Shown here piece after piece: positions 23,426-31,208 of a stretch of DNA of 37,304 nt. The DNA comes from Candidatus Thorarchaeota archaeon (GTDB taxonomy: Archaea; Asgardarchaeota; Thorarchaeia; Thorarchaeales; Thorarchaeaceae), in the NCBI GenBank assembly GCA_018335335.1, contig JAGXKG010000018.1, positions 1-37,304 on the forward strand. The letters are read 5' to 3'. Each line of letters opens with the position of its first letter. Within the stretch, counting starts at the first letter, position 1. The notes under the pieces were generated by a model. That model made no database searches. It saw nothing but the letters and a program-made list of their open reading frames with translations, and was not told the origin of the DNA. Position numbers and translations under genes: made by a program.

Positions 23426-24382
23426 CTATTCCTCCTTTGCTAGGATATTTCCAATTTTCCTTAGATCTTCGATACCTCTGATTTCTTCTTGGAAGAGGGG
23501 TAGCTGTATTATGTCCATATCATGAAAAAGGTCCCTAATATCAGCTAGGTTCCTTTGCTGCATTTCGCGACGATGAGTGCAAAACGTACAATCTGGATTT
23601 GGAGGTACAATCTGATTCACTATTATGTTGTTTGCAGGAATGTCCCATGCGGCCAGGCTACCAAGTAAGCGTTGGGTTTCAAAAACAGCCATTGCTTCAG
23701 GAATCATCACAACCACGAACTGAGTTATATCGGGGTTAGATAGTTCATCCCGAGCAAGCTTGATTTTCTCTTTTGTTTGTTGAAGCATCTGCCATGATGT
23801 ATCTTCTTGTTCTTGGCTACCGAACATGGACTTGAGACCTGTCATCATAGAACTTAGCCGCTGTCTTAGGGTCAAAATTCTACCTAGCCAGCTATCCAAC
23901 ATATCCGGCAATTCAAGGAGCTTCAAGGTGTGTCCAGTTGGTGCTGTATCGAAAATCACCCTGTCATAGGAAGCGTCTTCGACGAATTCTAGGATTTTGC
24001 CGAATGCCATCGCTTCGTCAGATCCCGGAGGTGACATACCACCCATGTCGCCCATAAGCTGAGATGCCATCTGACCTTCAGAACCAGCAGCTCCAGCTCC
24101 TAACATGTCTTGGAACTGATTCATGCCCTTCTCGGTATCTATTTCCATACCCCAGAGTTTCTCCACCCCCTCAATCGGTATGACATCACCGCCGGAGAGA
24201 TTCTGATTAAAGCTGTCGCTTAGGCTGTGGGCTGGATCTGTGGATAGAACCAATGTACGGAAACCGTGCTCTGCCGAAAGAACGGCCATCGCTCCCGCGC
24301 AGGTTGTTTTGCCCACACCGCCCTTTCCTCCGGAAAGGATGAATCGAACTGTATCATTGTAAATTATGTCATGCAGGGTCAT
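23426..24382 (-). CDS. get3: Get3/ArsA-family ATPase (TRC40 homologue)
   Basis: This 318-aa P-loop ATPase is of the Get3/TRC40 type, which delivers tail-anchored membrane proteins in eukaryotes; archaeal members bind similar clients in vitro. It has the deviant Walker A GGKGGVGKTT (residues 18-27), LSTDPAHSLSDSF switch I, FDTAPTGHTLKLLELPD switch II, a Met-rich central helical region around residues 85-115 (QDMLGAG, SQLMGDMGG), which suits a hydrophobic client groove, and the zinc motif CTFC of Get3. ArsA from arsenite pumps is duplicated; this one is a single unit. It is divergent from the AlkP-like gene. Confidence 0.93.
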   Translation of the reverse strand: MTLHDIIYNDTVRFILSGGKGGVGKTTCAGAMAVLSAEHGFRTLVLSTDPAHSLSDSFNQNLSGGDVIPIEGVEKLWGMEIDTEKGMNQFQDMLGAGAAGSEGQMASQLMGDMGGMSPPGSDEAMAFGKILEFVEDASYDRVIFDTAPTGHTLKLLELPDMLDSWLGRILTLRQRLSSMMTGLKSMFGSQEQEDTSWQMLQQTKEKIKLARDELSNPDITQFVVVMIPEAMAVFETQRLLGSLAAWDIPANNIIVNQIVPPNPDCTFCTHRREMQQRNLADIRDLFHDMDIIQLPLFQEEIRGIEDLRKIGNILAKEE

Positions 24383-24483
24383 CGGAGGTCCTCTCGGAAG
24401 CTCGTGTACAGTGGTCTATTAATTCTTCCATAATTGCTATTCTTCTCTACATAAATCTCATTCTCTTCATCTCCGTTTCAGGT

Positions 24484-24493
24484 AACCTTTAAG
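24484..24493 (+). promoter_or_regulatory. TATA-like element of the AlkP-like gene
   Basis: AACCTTTAAG lies about 65 bases before the ATG at 24553. The predicted transcription start near 24514 gives a leader of about 40 bases that includes the GAGGAAACTCCT site. Confidence 0.35.
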
Positions 24494-24552
24494 CGAGGCA
24501 GTTTCACCTCATTATCCCGATAGCACCTCGAAAAGAAAAGAGGAAACTCCTG

Positions 24553-25275
24553 ATGTCGTTCCCGCAAGTCAGAACAAATCCGATGGAATTTACATCTACA
24601 CTTCTCAGATTGTTGAAAGTGGAAGTGCCAGATTTTCTGCCATTTCCTAATCCTAATCTGATGGAACGATTCAATCCCAGCTCAATTTTCTTTGTCATGA
24701 TCGATAACTTCGGCTTGTTTGAGGCGGTCGTTTACAAACCTGAGGCCCTTATCAAGAAGCTTGAGGCTGTAGCGGTTTTGGAGACTGAGGAACCCTATGC
24801 CATACCTCTGATCAACACAATTCTAAATGGGCCAGAAGAGGAGAAATTCAATCTCTTGCAACATATCAATGATAGTGGCAAAGTTGTACAGGCGATTTGC
24901 CGAGAGGAAGACCAGAGACAATTTGGTCTCGACCAATCATTCACGATGACGGTTCGCAACGATATGGCAGTCTACGTGGAGTCAACGAAACACATTGCTC
25001 GCAGCGAGTTCCTTTATCTGCACTTCCTCGACTTCGAAAGCCTGTACGCTCAATATGGGCATCGGACCCCTCCAAAGAAACTCCTAGAGAAGATTGTTCG
25101 TCGAACGGATAACTGGATCAAAGTCTTCTGCAGGCAGGCTAGAAAGGATACTCTTTTCGTTGTGGTAGGCAATCACGGAAGAACAAAGATTCCCCTTGAT
25201 TATGATGGCAAACTAGCGGAATGGCGTCAAGCTAATGCACCAATAGCTGTGATGTTCCAGAAGCGCACTAAATAG
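24553..25275 (+). CDS. Divergent alkaline phosphatase-superfamily-like protein
   Basis: The 240-aa product follows the reduced pattern of the AlkP/phosphodiesterase superfamily: a first strand FFVMIDNFG near residue 48, then LYLHFLDFESLYAQYGHRTP around residue 155 and TLFVVVGNHGRTKIPLDY near residue 200. In active enzymes the last motif is usually DHG; here it is NHG, and no clear nucleophile Ser/Thr is seen. It may be inactive or specialised. The assignment is by pattern, not by certain homology. GAGG stands 8 bases before the ATG within a small hairpin. The 3' end overlaps the convergent UppP gene by 8 bases. Confidence 0.55.
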   Translation: MSFPQVRTNPMEFTSTLLRLLKVEVPDFLPFPNPNLMERFNPSSIFFVMIDNFGLFEAVVYKPEALIKKLEAVAVLETEEPYAIPLINTILNGPEEEKFNLLQHINDSGKVVQAICREEDQRQFGLDQSFTMTVRNDMAVYVESTKHIARSEFLYLHFLDFESLYAQYGHRTPPKKLLEKIVRRTDNWIKVFCRQARKDTLFVVVGNHGRTKIPLDYDGKLAEWRQANAPIAVMFQKRTK

Positions 25276-26065
25276 CTGCCAGAATCCCAGGTAAGCCGAA
25301 GGCAATCGCAATAATACCAAGGAAAAGACAAAGCTTCCAAAAGCTGATTTTCTTCGTCAATCTGAGCAGAGATTCCATTGATGCCAGTCCCACAATGAAT
25401 ACAATGATTTCGGTGAATAGCAAATCTAGTGGTGTCATCTGTGGTGGTAAAGCGGCACCAGTAAGCATCTCGATAACAAAAATTCCGACAACCGCAGGAA
25501 CGCTCATCAGGAAACTGATTTTCATAGCTGTTTCTTTCTTGACCCTCTGCATGAGCAAAGAAGAAATCGTGAGACCTGATCGGCTGAGCCCTGGTAAAAC
25601 AGCGAATCCTTGTACTAATCCAGCTACAGCAGCGTCCCTGATAGAGGGCTGCTTAGTAGTCATATTCCCAATTCCCGTTCTCGTAGGAAGATAAAGTATG
25701 ATGGCTGTGAACACCAAAAGCATACCAACCATGGTATTCAAGGTTTCACCATGGAAAGTAGAAAGGCTGGATTTGAGCAGCATATACAACGGAATTGCAG
25801 TAACGGCTGTACATCCAGTGGCTACTAGCAGAAGCTTGAAGAGATTCTTGTCCTGAACAGTTAGAATCTCAAGTATTTCTCTTGGATATCTAACGACAAC
25901 TGCAAGGGCGGTACCAAGATGAAGCCATACGATGAGTGTAAGAAGACTTTCTGCCGGAAACGTAGCAAAATTGTAAACGAAAAGCATCGTTTGCCCTTCA
26001 CTGCTAATGGGCAACCACTCGATAAGCCCCTGTAGTAATGCTGCAATGGCCTGCCATGGTTCCAT
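25268..26065 (-). CDS. uppP: Undecaprenyl-diphosphatase (UppP/BacA) family membrane phosphatase
   Basis: The 265-aa integral membrane protein has the two UppP signatures: GLIEWLPISSEGQTML (residues 13-28, with Glu16, Ser21, Ser22) and LPGLSRSGLTISSLLM (about residues 164-179, with the catalytic Arg/Ser). About seven or eight hydrophobic helices surround them. In bacteria the enzyme recycles the C55 lipid carrier; in archaea a relation to dolichyl diphosphate carriers is assumed, which would fit the glycosyltransferase further downstream. The usual STGH is replaced by SEGQ. It is divergent from a PhoU-like gene. Confidence 0.88.
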   Translation of the reverse strand: MEPWQAIAALLQGLIEWLPISSEGQTMLFVYNFATFPAESLLTLIVWLHLGTALAVVVRYPREILEILTVQDKNLFKLLLVATGCTAVTAIPLYMLLKSSLSTFHGETLNTMVGMLLVFTAIILYLPTRTGIGNMTTKQPSIRDAAVAGLVQGFAVLPGLSRSGLTISSLLMQRVKKETAMKISFLMSVPAVVGIFVIEMLTGAALPPQMTPLDLLFTEIIVFIVGLASMESLLRLTKKISFWKLCLFLGIIAIAFGLPGILAAI

Positions 26066-26099
26066 CTGGTGAATCCTCTATGTCCAAGCATCTGGCGAA

Positions 26100-26110
26100 G
26101 ACTTAAAAGC
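26100..26110 (+). promoter_or_regulatory. TATA box of the PhoU-like/endA unit
   Basis: GACTTAAAAGC lies about 40-50 bases before the first start codons of the PhoU-like gene. The predicted transcription start near 26131 leaves a short or absent leader. Confidence 0.5.
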
Positions 26111-26150
26111 TCCGTTAAACCTGCCGAGCCCGAGAGTGTTGGTGCGTAGC

Positions 26151-26813
26151 ATGGTTCTCGATAATGGCCGATTTCTGACTCAAGAGCTGGCGAATATCAC
26201 CCAGATGCTTGAGGAACACTTCAGGTATGCTCTTTCCGCTAACAAGATTGTCACAAACAGTCTCAATATTTGGCTTGATGACGGAAACAAGGTTGCTCCT
26301 GAAAAGCTCGACGAAATCACTTCAATAGAAGAAAAAGCAGACAAGCTGAAACGATCCATTCTCAACGAACTTGCAAAAGCCAATTCACTCATACAGCGCG
26401 AAGACCTTGTACGACTTGTTCATTCCAACGATAAACTCATAGATGGGGCAGAAATTGCATGCTATCATTTGGCTGCCGTCGCCGGCAAATGGGGCCCCAG
26501 TGATAAGCTCAAGAAGATTGTTTCAAATATAGCCGAGAAGATAATCGCTACTGTAACCGAACAGAAAGAAGGAGTACGATTCCTCTCCATAAACATGGAA
26601 AAATCTATGGAGAAAGCAAACCAAATCTGTAGCATTGAGAAGGAGATTGATATTCTCCAGCGAGAAGCTATCAGCCTGCTTTATCCTGAGGAGTTGGATT
26701 TATCCATTCTGCTGAGATTCAGAGATTTCCTTAACACCCTTGAAGAGATTGCCAATCTTAGCGAAGATGCCGCTATTACAATACGGTCCCTTTCTCTTAC
26801 ACTACGAACCTAA
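26151..26813 (+). CDS. PhoU-like (DUF47) protein
   Basis: The 220-aa product is all-helical, with EEHFRYALSANKIVTNSL at about residue 20, an EEKADKLKRSILNELAKA helix, LIQREDLVRLVHSNDKLIDG and a late IEKEIDILQREAISLLY. This alternation of long helices and conserved acidic residues fits the DUF47/PhoU-like family, which accompany phosphate or other anion transporters. No Pit transporter gene is adjacent. Starts at GTG 26136 and ATG 26151 are both possible; GGTG ahead of the ATG favours the latter. The next gene, endA, follows after 9 bases, suggesting an operon. Confidence 0.8.
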   Translation: MVLDNGRFLTQELANITQMLEEHFRYALSANKIVTNSLNIWLDDGNKVAPEKLDEITSIEEKADKLKRSILNELAKANSLIQREDLVRLVHSNDKLIDGAEIACYHLAAVAGKWGPSDKLKKIVSNIAEKIIATVTEQKEGVRFLSINMEKSMEKANQICSIEKEIDILQREAISLLYPEELDLSILLRFRDFLNTLEEIANLSEDAAITIRSLSLTLRT

Positions 26814-26822
26814 TTACTACAA

Positions 26823-27404
26823 GTGGGTTGTGTGACTGTGTCAGATCCCTCAAATGAGACTGTAGAAGGTCAGCTAGTTACTGACCGAACTATCGTCTGG
26901 AATTCTGATCACAGCAGTATGCTCTACAGAATGGGCTACTTTGGCCAGCCTGTAGGAATCAGAAAGCCCAAATCACCTGATTTTGATAAACCACTGGAGC
27001 TATCATTACTGGAAAGCATCTACCTTAGCGAAGAGAGCATACTGGTTGTTAAGAGTGCAGAAGATGGCTGTGTTCTTGAAAAAGAGGACTTGATCCAAAT
27101 CGGTTTAGAAAAAACTCCTGAATTCAATGTTCGCTACAGAGTATACTCAGAACTCCGTAGTCGGGGATATGTAGTACGACCTGGACTCAAATTTGGTACG
27201 GATTTTGCTGTATATGAAAAGGGGCCGGGAATAGATCATGCACCATTCATGGTTCATGTTATTCCCCAGAAGAAAGGTGTTGACCCGCTTGATATTGTCC
27301 GAGCGAGCCGTTTAGCAACAAGTGTGCGAAAGAAATTCATCATAGCAACAGTTGAGGAGCGCGGGGAAATCGGGTATTACTCCTTTGAATGGTTTAGACC
27401 ATAG
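26823..27404 (+). CDS. endA: tRNA-splicing endonuclease (EndA)
   Basis: EndA cuts introns from archaeal tRNAs at bulge-helix-bulge structures. The 193-aa product has the catalytic set of the family: Tyr in KFGTDFAVYEKGPG, His in HAPFMVHVIP and Lys in RASRLATSVRKKFIIAT. The N-terminal domain (MLYRMGYFGQPVG, LELSLLESIYL) also fits. The size is that of a homotetrameric (alpha4) or similar form. The first start is a GTG at 26823; GTGs at 26832 and 26838 are alternatives. The gene is followed by TTTTTG, a possible terminator. Confidence 0.93.
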   Translation: MGCVTVSDPSNETVEGQLVTDRTIVWNSDHSSMLYRMGYFGQPVGIRKPKSPDFDKPLELSLLESIYLSEESILVVKSAEDGCVLEKEDLIQIGLEKTPEFNVRYRVYSELRSRGYVVRPGLKFGTDFAVYEKGPGIDHAPFMVHVIPQKKGVDPLDIVRASRLATSVRKKFIIATVEERGEIGYYSFEWFRP

Positions 27405-27410
27405 TTTTTG
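27402..27410 (+). terminator. Oligo-T run after endA
   Basis: ATAGTTTTTG begins within the stop codon region of endA. A run of five T is a plausible archaeal terminator for the PhoU-like/endA unit. Confidence 0.3.
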
Positions 27411-27537
27411 AAGCGGATGCCTAGCTACTGCATTGCCATTTGTTCATACTGGAATGAACTACATTGTAATGAGCAAGACAAATAAAGGGGCCTCTCAATT
27501 ATTTCCTTAAGTTCACAGTCTAATAGGGTGATATTCA

Positions 27538-27855
27538 ATGCCAGACAAAGCAGAAAATGCTAAGAACTTCGGCAAGCTGCTCGCAGAAGCCTGGGAAAAC
27601 ACGCCTAGTTTCATCTGCAGTAATGACGACTATGCATACTGTTTGTATCCCGCCGACAAAACCAAGGAGAAGTGGATTGAGGGGTCTCTTACGTTTCCAG
27701 ATAGTTTCTTTGATACGAAAGAAATCACACCTAAGAAAGCTATTGCCCTGCTGATTGAGGAACTCAAGGTTCTCCCCTCATATGGTGCAGAAACCATAGT
27801 CAACACGAAGGCCAAGTTTGACGCCCTCGTTGCTAGACTTGCAAAGCTAGCCTAG
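27538..27855 (+). CDS. Small soluble protein, unknown function
   Basis: The 105-aa product, MPDKAENAKNFGKLLAEAWE at the start, has a mid-section with ICSNDDYAYCLYPADKTKEK and a helical C-terminus (KKAIALLIEELKVLPSYGAE, ALVARLAKLA). No family was recognised. It is not membrane-bound and has two cysteines only. The start is well supported: AGGGTGAT stands just before the ATG, matching the 16S 3' end, and ACAAATAAAGG near 27478 may be a TATA box. It is followed 51 bases later by the coiled-coil gene. Confidence 0.7.
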   Translation: MPDKAENAKNFGKLLAEAWENTPSFICSNDDYAYCLYPADKTKEKWIEGSLTFPDSFFDTKEITPKKAIALLIEELKVLPSYGAETIVNTKAKFDALVARLAKLA

Positions 27856-27906
27856 TTCGTTTCTCACTATTTCCCTTGTGAAGGGTGACCCTCCAGATGG
27901 GGGCTC

Positions 27907-28536
27907 ATGTTGATTAATTATGAAGATGTTCTTTCAGATTTGAACGAGAAATCTCGTAAGGCATTGATTTCGAGGGCAGAACAAATAGTGTTGGATAGTG
28001 AACTTGATAGACTCACAGAAGAAATTATGGCAACGCGGCAGGCACTTAAGCTGGAGAATGCTGACAAGCAATTCCTTTACAACAGAGCCGGATGTCTTGC
28101 GACTAGACTCGAAAGCATCAAGAACAAACGAAAATCTTTGGGCGATATTGGTAACAAATTACGTATCGAGCGACTCGTTGGAGCTACTGAAAAATTATCC
28201 CCGCGACGATTGAAGATACCTGCCGAACTTGGAGAAGATAGGAATTCAACACCGCTGAACATACATGACCTCAGCAAAATGGATTGTTCTGACCTCAAAC
28301 AGCATTTAGAACAGGAAATAGAGGCTATGGAACGGTGTATCGGTAGCATAGATAACGCAATCCGAGAACTAAGGAATAAAGAAACCGAACTCCGTGCAAG
28401 ATACGACATAAACTCTCTTTCCAGATCACGCTATGTTGCACAGCGAGATGACATCCGAAGAGAGACTGAGATTCTAGAAACTTGTGTAGAACTAGCAAAA
28501 CATAGTCTCGCTCAAGCCAAGCATGTACTCTCCTGA
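27907..28536 (+). CDS. Coiled-coil protein, unknown function
   Basis: The 209-aa product is nearly all helix. Residues about 30-75 (LDRLTEEIMATRQALKLENA and following) and about 125-205 (LKQHLEQEIEAMERCIGSID and following) have heptad-like patterns, separated by a less regular stretch with LKIPAELGEDRNSTPLNIH. It resembles structural or SMC-hinge-free coiled-coil proteins but no family was recognised. The ATG has GGGGGCTC ahead. Four cysteines are scattered without a metal motif. Confidence 0.65.
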   Translation: MLINYEDVLSDLNEKSRKALISRAEQIVLDSELDRLTEEIMATRQALKLENADKQFLYNRAGCLATRLESIKNKRKSLGDIGNKLRIERLVGATEKLSPRRLKIPAELGEDRNSTPLNIHDLSKMDCSDLKQHLEQEIEAMERCIGSIDNAIRELRNKETELRARYDINSLSRSRYVAQRDDIRRETEILETCVELAKHSLAQAKHVLS

Positions 28537-28553
28537 GTGAGATATGTTCATTC

Positions 28554-28591
28554 TAACTCGAGAATCTGACCTCTGGTGCGATAACGAGTTA
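28554..28591. repeat. Inverted repeat downstream of the coiled-coil gene
   Basis: TAACTCG (28554-28560) and CGAGTTA (28585-28591) are perfect complements separated by 24 bases. They could form a hairpin at the end of the coiled-coil mRNA or be a binding site ahead of the glycosyltransferase gene. Evidence is limited to the symmetry itself. Confidence 0.25.
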
Positions 28592-28692
28592 ATATGCGAA
28601 GTTTTCGAATGGTTTATGTGCCAAGTGAATTTTGAAACACTGGAAAGATATTCTATGTGTTTTCAATGAACTACATGTGATTCCTACCGAAG

Positions 28693-29544
28693 GTGATATT
28701 GCTGAAACCTCGTTATACAGTTCTGACCAATGTGTATAATGAAGAGGATAGAATCCCTCGACTGTTTGATGAACTCGAAAAACAAACGATACTTCCGGCT
28801 CATTGGGTTTGGATTGATGACGGTTCAACGGATGATACCGCCGCGGTTATTGAGAACCTCTCTTCGAAAAGCCCGATTGATACAGTTTGCATACGAATGC
28901 CAGAAAAGTCCAAACCCGACATCAACACTGTGGGCAGATCTTATGACAAAGTTCTTCCAGTTCTTAAGGACTTGGACACGGATTATGGGGCTCTTATGGA
29001 CGTTGACGGAACGATTTCGCCCAACTACTTTGAACGGATGCTATCCTGGTTGGATAATCATCCCAAGATTGGGGTAGTGGCCCCAAGAAATCCCAAGAAC
29101 CCTGCTCTGCGAACTATGCCCTCGGGGGGTGGGAAGGTTTTCCGATGGGATATTTTGGAGCATATCAATTCCGTTTGGGACCTTCATCCTGACACCTTCT
29201 TGAATATCATAGCATTGGCTAGTGGATACAAACTCGCTATCCGCCATGATGTAGAAATCAGTGCCCCGCCCACGTTTCTATGGTCTAAGACGGGTCATTT
29301 TCGGCGAGGAAGGCGCAATTACTATGTTTCTCGTAACCCTTTGCTTGTCATTGGATCTGCTATTACAAGCGTGCTTCGTATGAGTCCGGCCCATGGGACA
29401 GCGCTATTACGGGGGTATTGGCAGGAATGGCTTCGTGGTTCTTGGAGATGTATTATCCCTGAGGTTCAATATTTTTACAGCTTAAGTCGCTTTCTAAGAC
29501 GGTTGCTTCAGAGAGGAAAAGATGTTATCATCATTGAAGAATAG
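28693..29544 (+). CDS. Family 2 glycosyltransferase
   Basis: The 283-aa product has a GT-A fold of the GT2 family: YTVLTNVYNEEDRIPRLFDE near residue 8, WIDDGSTDDT near residue 40 (nucleotide-sugar site) and the metal-binding MDVDGTISPNYFERML around residue 102. The C-terminal third is basic with RRGRRNYYVSRNPLL and lacks a clear membrane helix. It probably adds a sugar to a lipid carrier, glycan or protein; the acceptor is unknown. The start is GTG 28693 or, more likely by spacing to GAAGGTGAT, TTG 28699. It stands alone. Confidence 0.87.
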   Translation: MILLKPRYTVLTNVYNEEDRIPRLFDELEKQTILPAHWVWIDDGSTDDTAAVIENLSSKSPIDTVCIRMPEKSKPDINTVGRSYDKVLPVLKDLDTDYGALMDVDGTISPNYFERMLSWLDNHPKIGVVAPRNPKNPALRTMPSGGGKVFRWDILEHINSVWDLHPDTFLNIIALASGYKLAIRHDVEISAPPTFLWSKTGHFRRGRRNYYVSRNPLLVIGSAITSVLRMSPAHGTALLRGYWQEWLRGSWRCIIPEVQYFYSLSRFLRRLLQRGKDVIIIEE

Positions 29545-29623
29545 CATGTCACCTTTACTACCGGAAACTTTGATTAGTTGGCATAGATGGTTCCTTCTTC
29601 CACAAGTGCCATTCCCACAATGC

Positions 29624-29630
29624 CTATAAG
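29624..29630 (+). promoter_or_regulatory. TATA box ahead of the 41-aa ORF and the PurM-like gene
   Basis: CTATAAG lies about 44 bases before the GTG at 29668. A transcription start near 29652 leaves room for the GGTGAAG ribosome binding site. Confidence 0.45.
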
Positions 29631-29667
29631 CAGCTGGCTAGAAAGCTCACAAAGACGGTGAAGAGAA

Positions 29668-29793
29668 GTGCTAGATAAAGTCCGCCCGGAAATGAGGGCT
29701 TTGATTTATTTCATGGTAGCCCTGTCACTTGTTGGCATAGGATTATTGCTGGGGCAAAGAGAGTTCGCTCTCAGCTTTTTGGTACCACCATGA
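29668..29793 (+). CDS. 41-aa single-helix membrane miniprotein
   Basis: A GTG-started frame of 41 codons begins MLDKVRPEMRA and contains one hydrophobic helix, LIYFMVALSLVGIGLLLGQ, then ends FALSFLVPP. GGTGAAG stands just ahead of the GTG, an in-frame stop lies directly upstream of it, and a TATAAG box sits at the right distance. It precedes the PurM-like gene by 37 bases in the same direction, so the two may share an mRNA. No family was recognised, and coding status rests on these signals only. Confidence 0.45.
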   Translation: MLDKVRPEMRALIYFMVALSLVGIGLLLGQREFALSFLVPP

Positions 29794-29830
29794 GTGCCTT
29801 CTAGTTGCCAAACACTCCGAGAGGATTTGA

Positions 29831-30847
29831 TTGTCCCGTCTTGATGATATCGTGGACATGCTGCTATCATTCAACGGTATCTCTCGAAAATTCGTGCTTC
29901 CCAGCATAATCAGTCGTCTTCGAAAATCTTCTTACAACGGTGATTTCCCGCATACGCTAGGTGAGGATTCAGCTGCAATAGAGACTAGCTGTGATGAATA
30001 CGTTCTCTTGACTATTGATTCCATTGTTGAAGAATTGTGTCTTTACCATCCTCGAGCAGCTGGCTTCAACGCTATTTTGGCAAATATAATGGATATCTAC
30101 GCAGCAGGGGGTAAACCCACATCACTGGCTGTTGCCTTGTCTTATTCCGATGAAGAAGTGGGCGAGGAATTACTTGAGGGACTTATTGATGGGTCACACA
30201 AGTTCAGAATCCCTCTTGTCCGAGGCCATACTAATTCGCAGTCTCAATCAACTTACGTTGTTGGATCTGCTACTGGGACCGTAGAGAAATCGAACCTATT
30301 GACAGCAGGCGGTGCTGAGTCTGGCGACTATTTGTTTCTGCTTTTCGACAAAAATGGTAAGGTCGGAGAACACTATAAGCTAGGCTGGGATTCAGTGACT
30401 GAACAAGATTCGGATGCAGTTATCCAACGCCTATCTACAATGAATCAACTTGCTGAGCTTCACTTAGTGCATGCATCCAAGGATGTGTCAACGGCTGGAA
30501 TTGTAGGGACTGCAGGCATGCTCCTGGAATATTCTGGGAAAGGAGGATACATAGACCTTGATGCAGTAGAATCGGGGATTCCTAGTATGGTTTCTCTTGA
30601 AGATTGGCTGAGGATGTATATCTCACTTGGCTTTCTGATTGCAGTGAGTCCAGAGAATCATTCCAGAGTGTCGGAAATATGCACAAAGCACGGCATGGAG
30701 CAAGCAATCGTGGGACAAGTTGATGATACTGAAACGCTTACGCTTCGGTTGGCCAATTGTGAAAAAGCGATTTTCGATTTCTCTGAGGGACCAGTCCTTA
30801 CTCCAGAAAACAGACTCCAGAATGATCGATTTTCAGAGATAGAGTGA
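29831..30847 (+). CDS. PurM-like (AIR synthase-related) protein
   Basis: The 338-aa product belongs to the PurM/SelD/HypE/ThiL superfamily of ATP-dependent enzymes. GEDSAAIE near residue 44 is the glycine/Asp ATP motif; LLTIDSIVEEL, NAILANIMDIYAAGGKPTSL (about residues 80-99) and the later GHTNSQSQSTYVVGSATGTV are family segments. It most resembles the archaeal AIR-synthase-related group that includes methanogenesis marker 2. It lacks the catalytic Cys/Sec region of SelD and the C-terminal Cys of HypE. The substrate is unknown. The TTG start has GAGAGG about 6 bases upstream. Confidence 0.8.
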   Translation: MSRLDDIVDMLLSFNGISRKFVLPSIISRLRKSSYNGDFPHTLGEDSAAIETSCDEYVLLTIDSIVEELCLYHPRAAGFNAILANIMDIYAAGGKPTSLAVALSYSDEEVGEELLEGLIDGSHKFRIPLVRGHTNSQSQSTYVVGSATGTVEKSNLLTAGGAESGDYLFLLFDKNGKVGEHYKLGWDSVTEQDSDAVIQRLSTMNQLAELHLVHASKDVSTAGIVGTAGMLLEYSGKGGYIDLDAVESGIPSMVSLEDWLRMYISLGFLIAVSPENHSRVSEICTKHGMEQAIVGQVDDTETLTLRLANCEKAIFDFSEGPVLTPENRLQNDRFSEIE

Positions 30848-30868
30848 GTTCTCATCGCTCATTGGTCA

Positions 30869-31144
30869 ATGCCTGCGAGAGCGGAAATCATTATAATGAC
30901 ATCCGAGCTTGGCCATTCAGAAGTGACAAATTTGGCTGATAAGACATGCAGCATCGTGGGTTGTGACAAGTCCGTCAAGCGATCCTTTCCAACGAAGCGA
31001 ATAGCTAACAGTATAAGGAAGGCAGGATTAGAAATGGAAACTTCTCGCTATAGGCGTACGTATCTGTGCCGAAGGCACTGGAAAATTGTAAAAAAGGAAT
31101 TCAAAAAGAAGCGAGATGTTGAACGTCTTCGATGGGGCCCCTAA
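30869..31144 (+). CDS. Small basic protein with putative Cys/His zinc site
   Basis: The 91-aa product (82 aa from the ATG at 30896) has CSIVGC around residue 27-32 and CRRH near residue 67, a possible Cys3His zinc site, in a strongly basic background ending KKEFKKKRDVERLRWGP. Such small basic zinc proteins often bind RNA or ribosomes, but no family was recognised. It follows the PurM-like gene by 21 bases. Either ATG could be the start; the second has GCGGAA upstream. Confidence 0.7.
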   Translation: MPARAEIIIMTSELGHSEVTNLADKTCSIVGCDKSVKRSFPTKRIANSIRKAGLEMETSRYRRTYLCRRHWKIVKKEFKKKRDVERLRWGP

Positions 31145-31157
31145 TCTACAATAGCTC

Positions 31158-31167
31158 TCTTTAATAC
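31158..31167 (+). promoter_or_regulatory. TATA box of the ModE-like regulator
   Basis: CTTTAATACT lies about 45 bases before the TTG start at 31209, leaving a short leader that carries AGGAGG. Confidence 0.45.
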
Positions 31168-31208
31168 TGATGAAATTCAAAAAGTGCATGCCCTAGGAGG
31201 CATGTTTC

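Noticed and set aside
29831-30847. SelD (selenophosphate synthetase) reading of the PurM-like gene
   Set aside because: It belongs to the same superfamily but lacks the N-terminal catalytic Cys/Sec and Lys region of SelD; proximity to selB alone does not justify the name.
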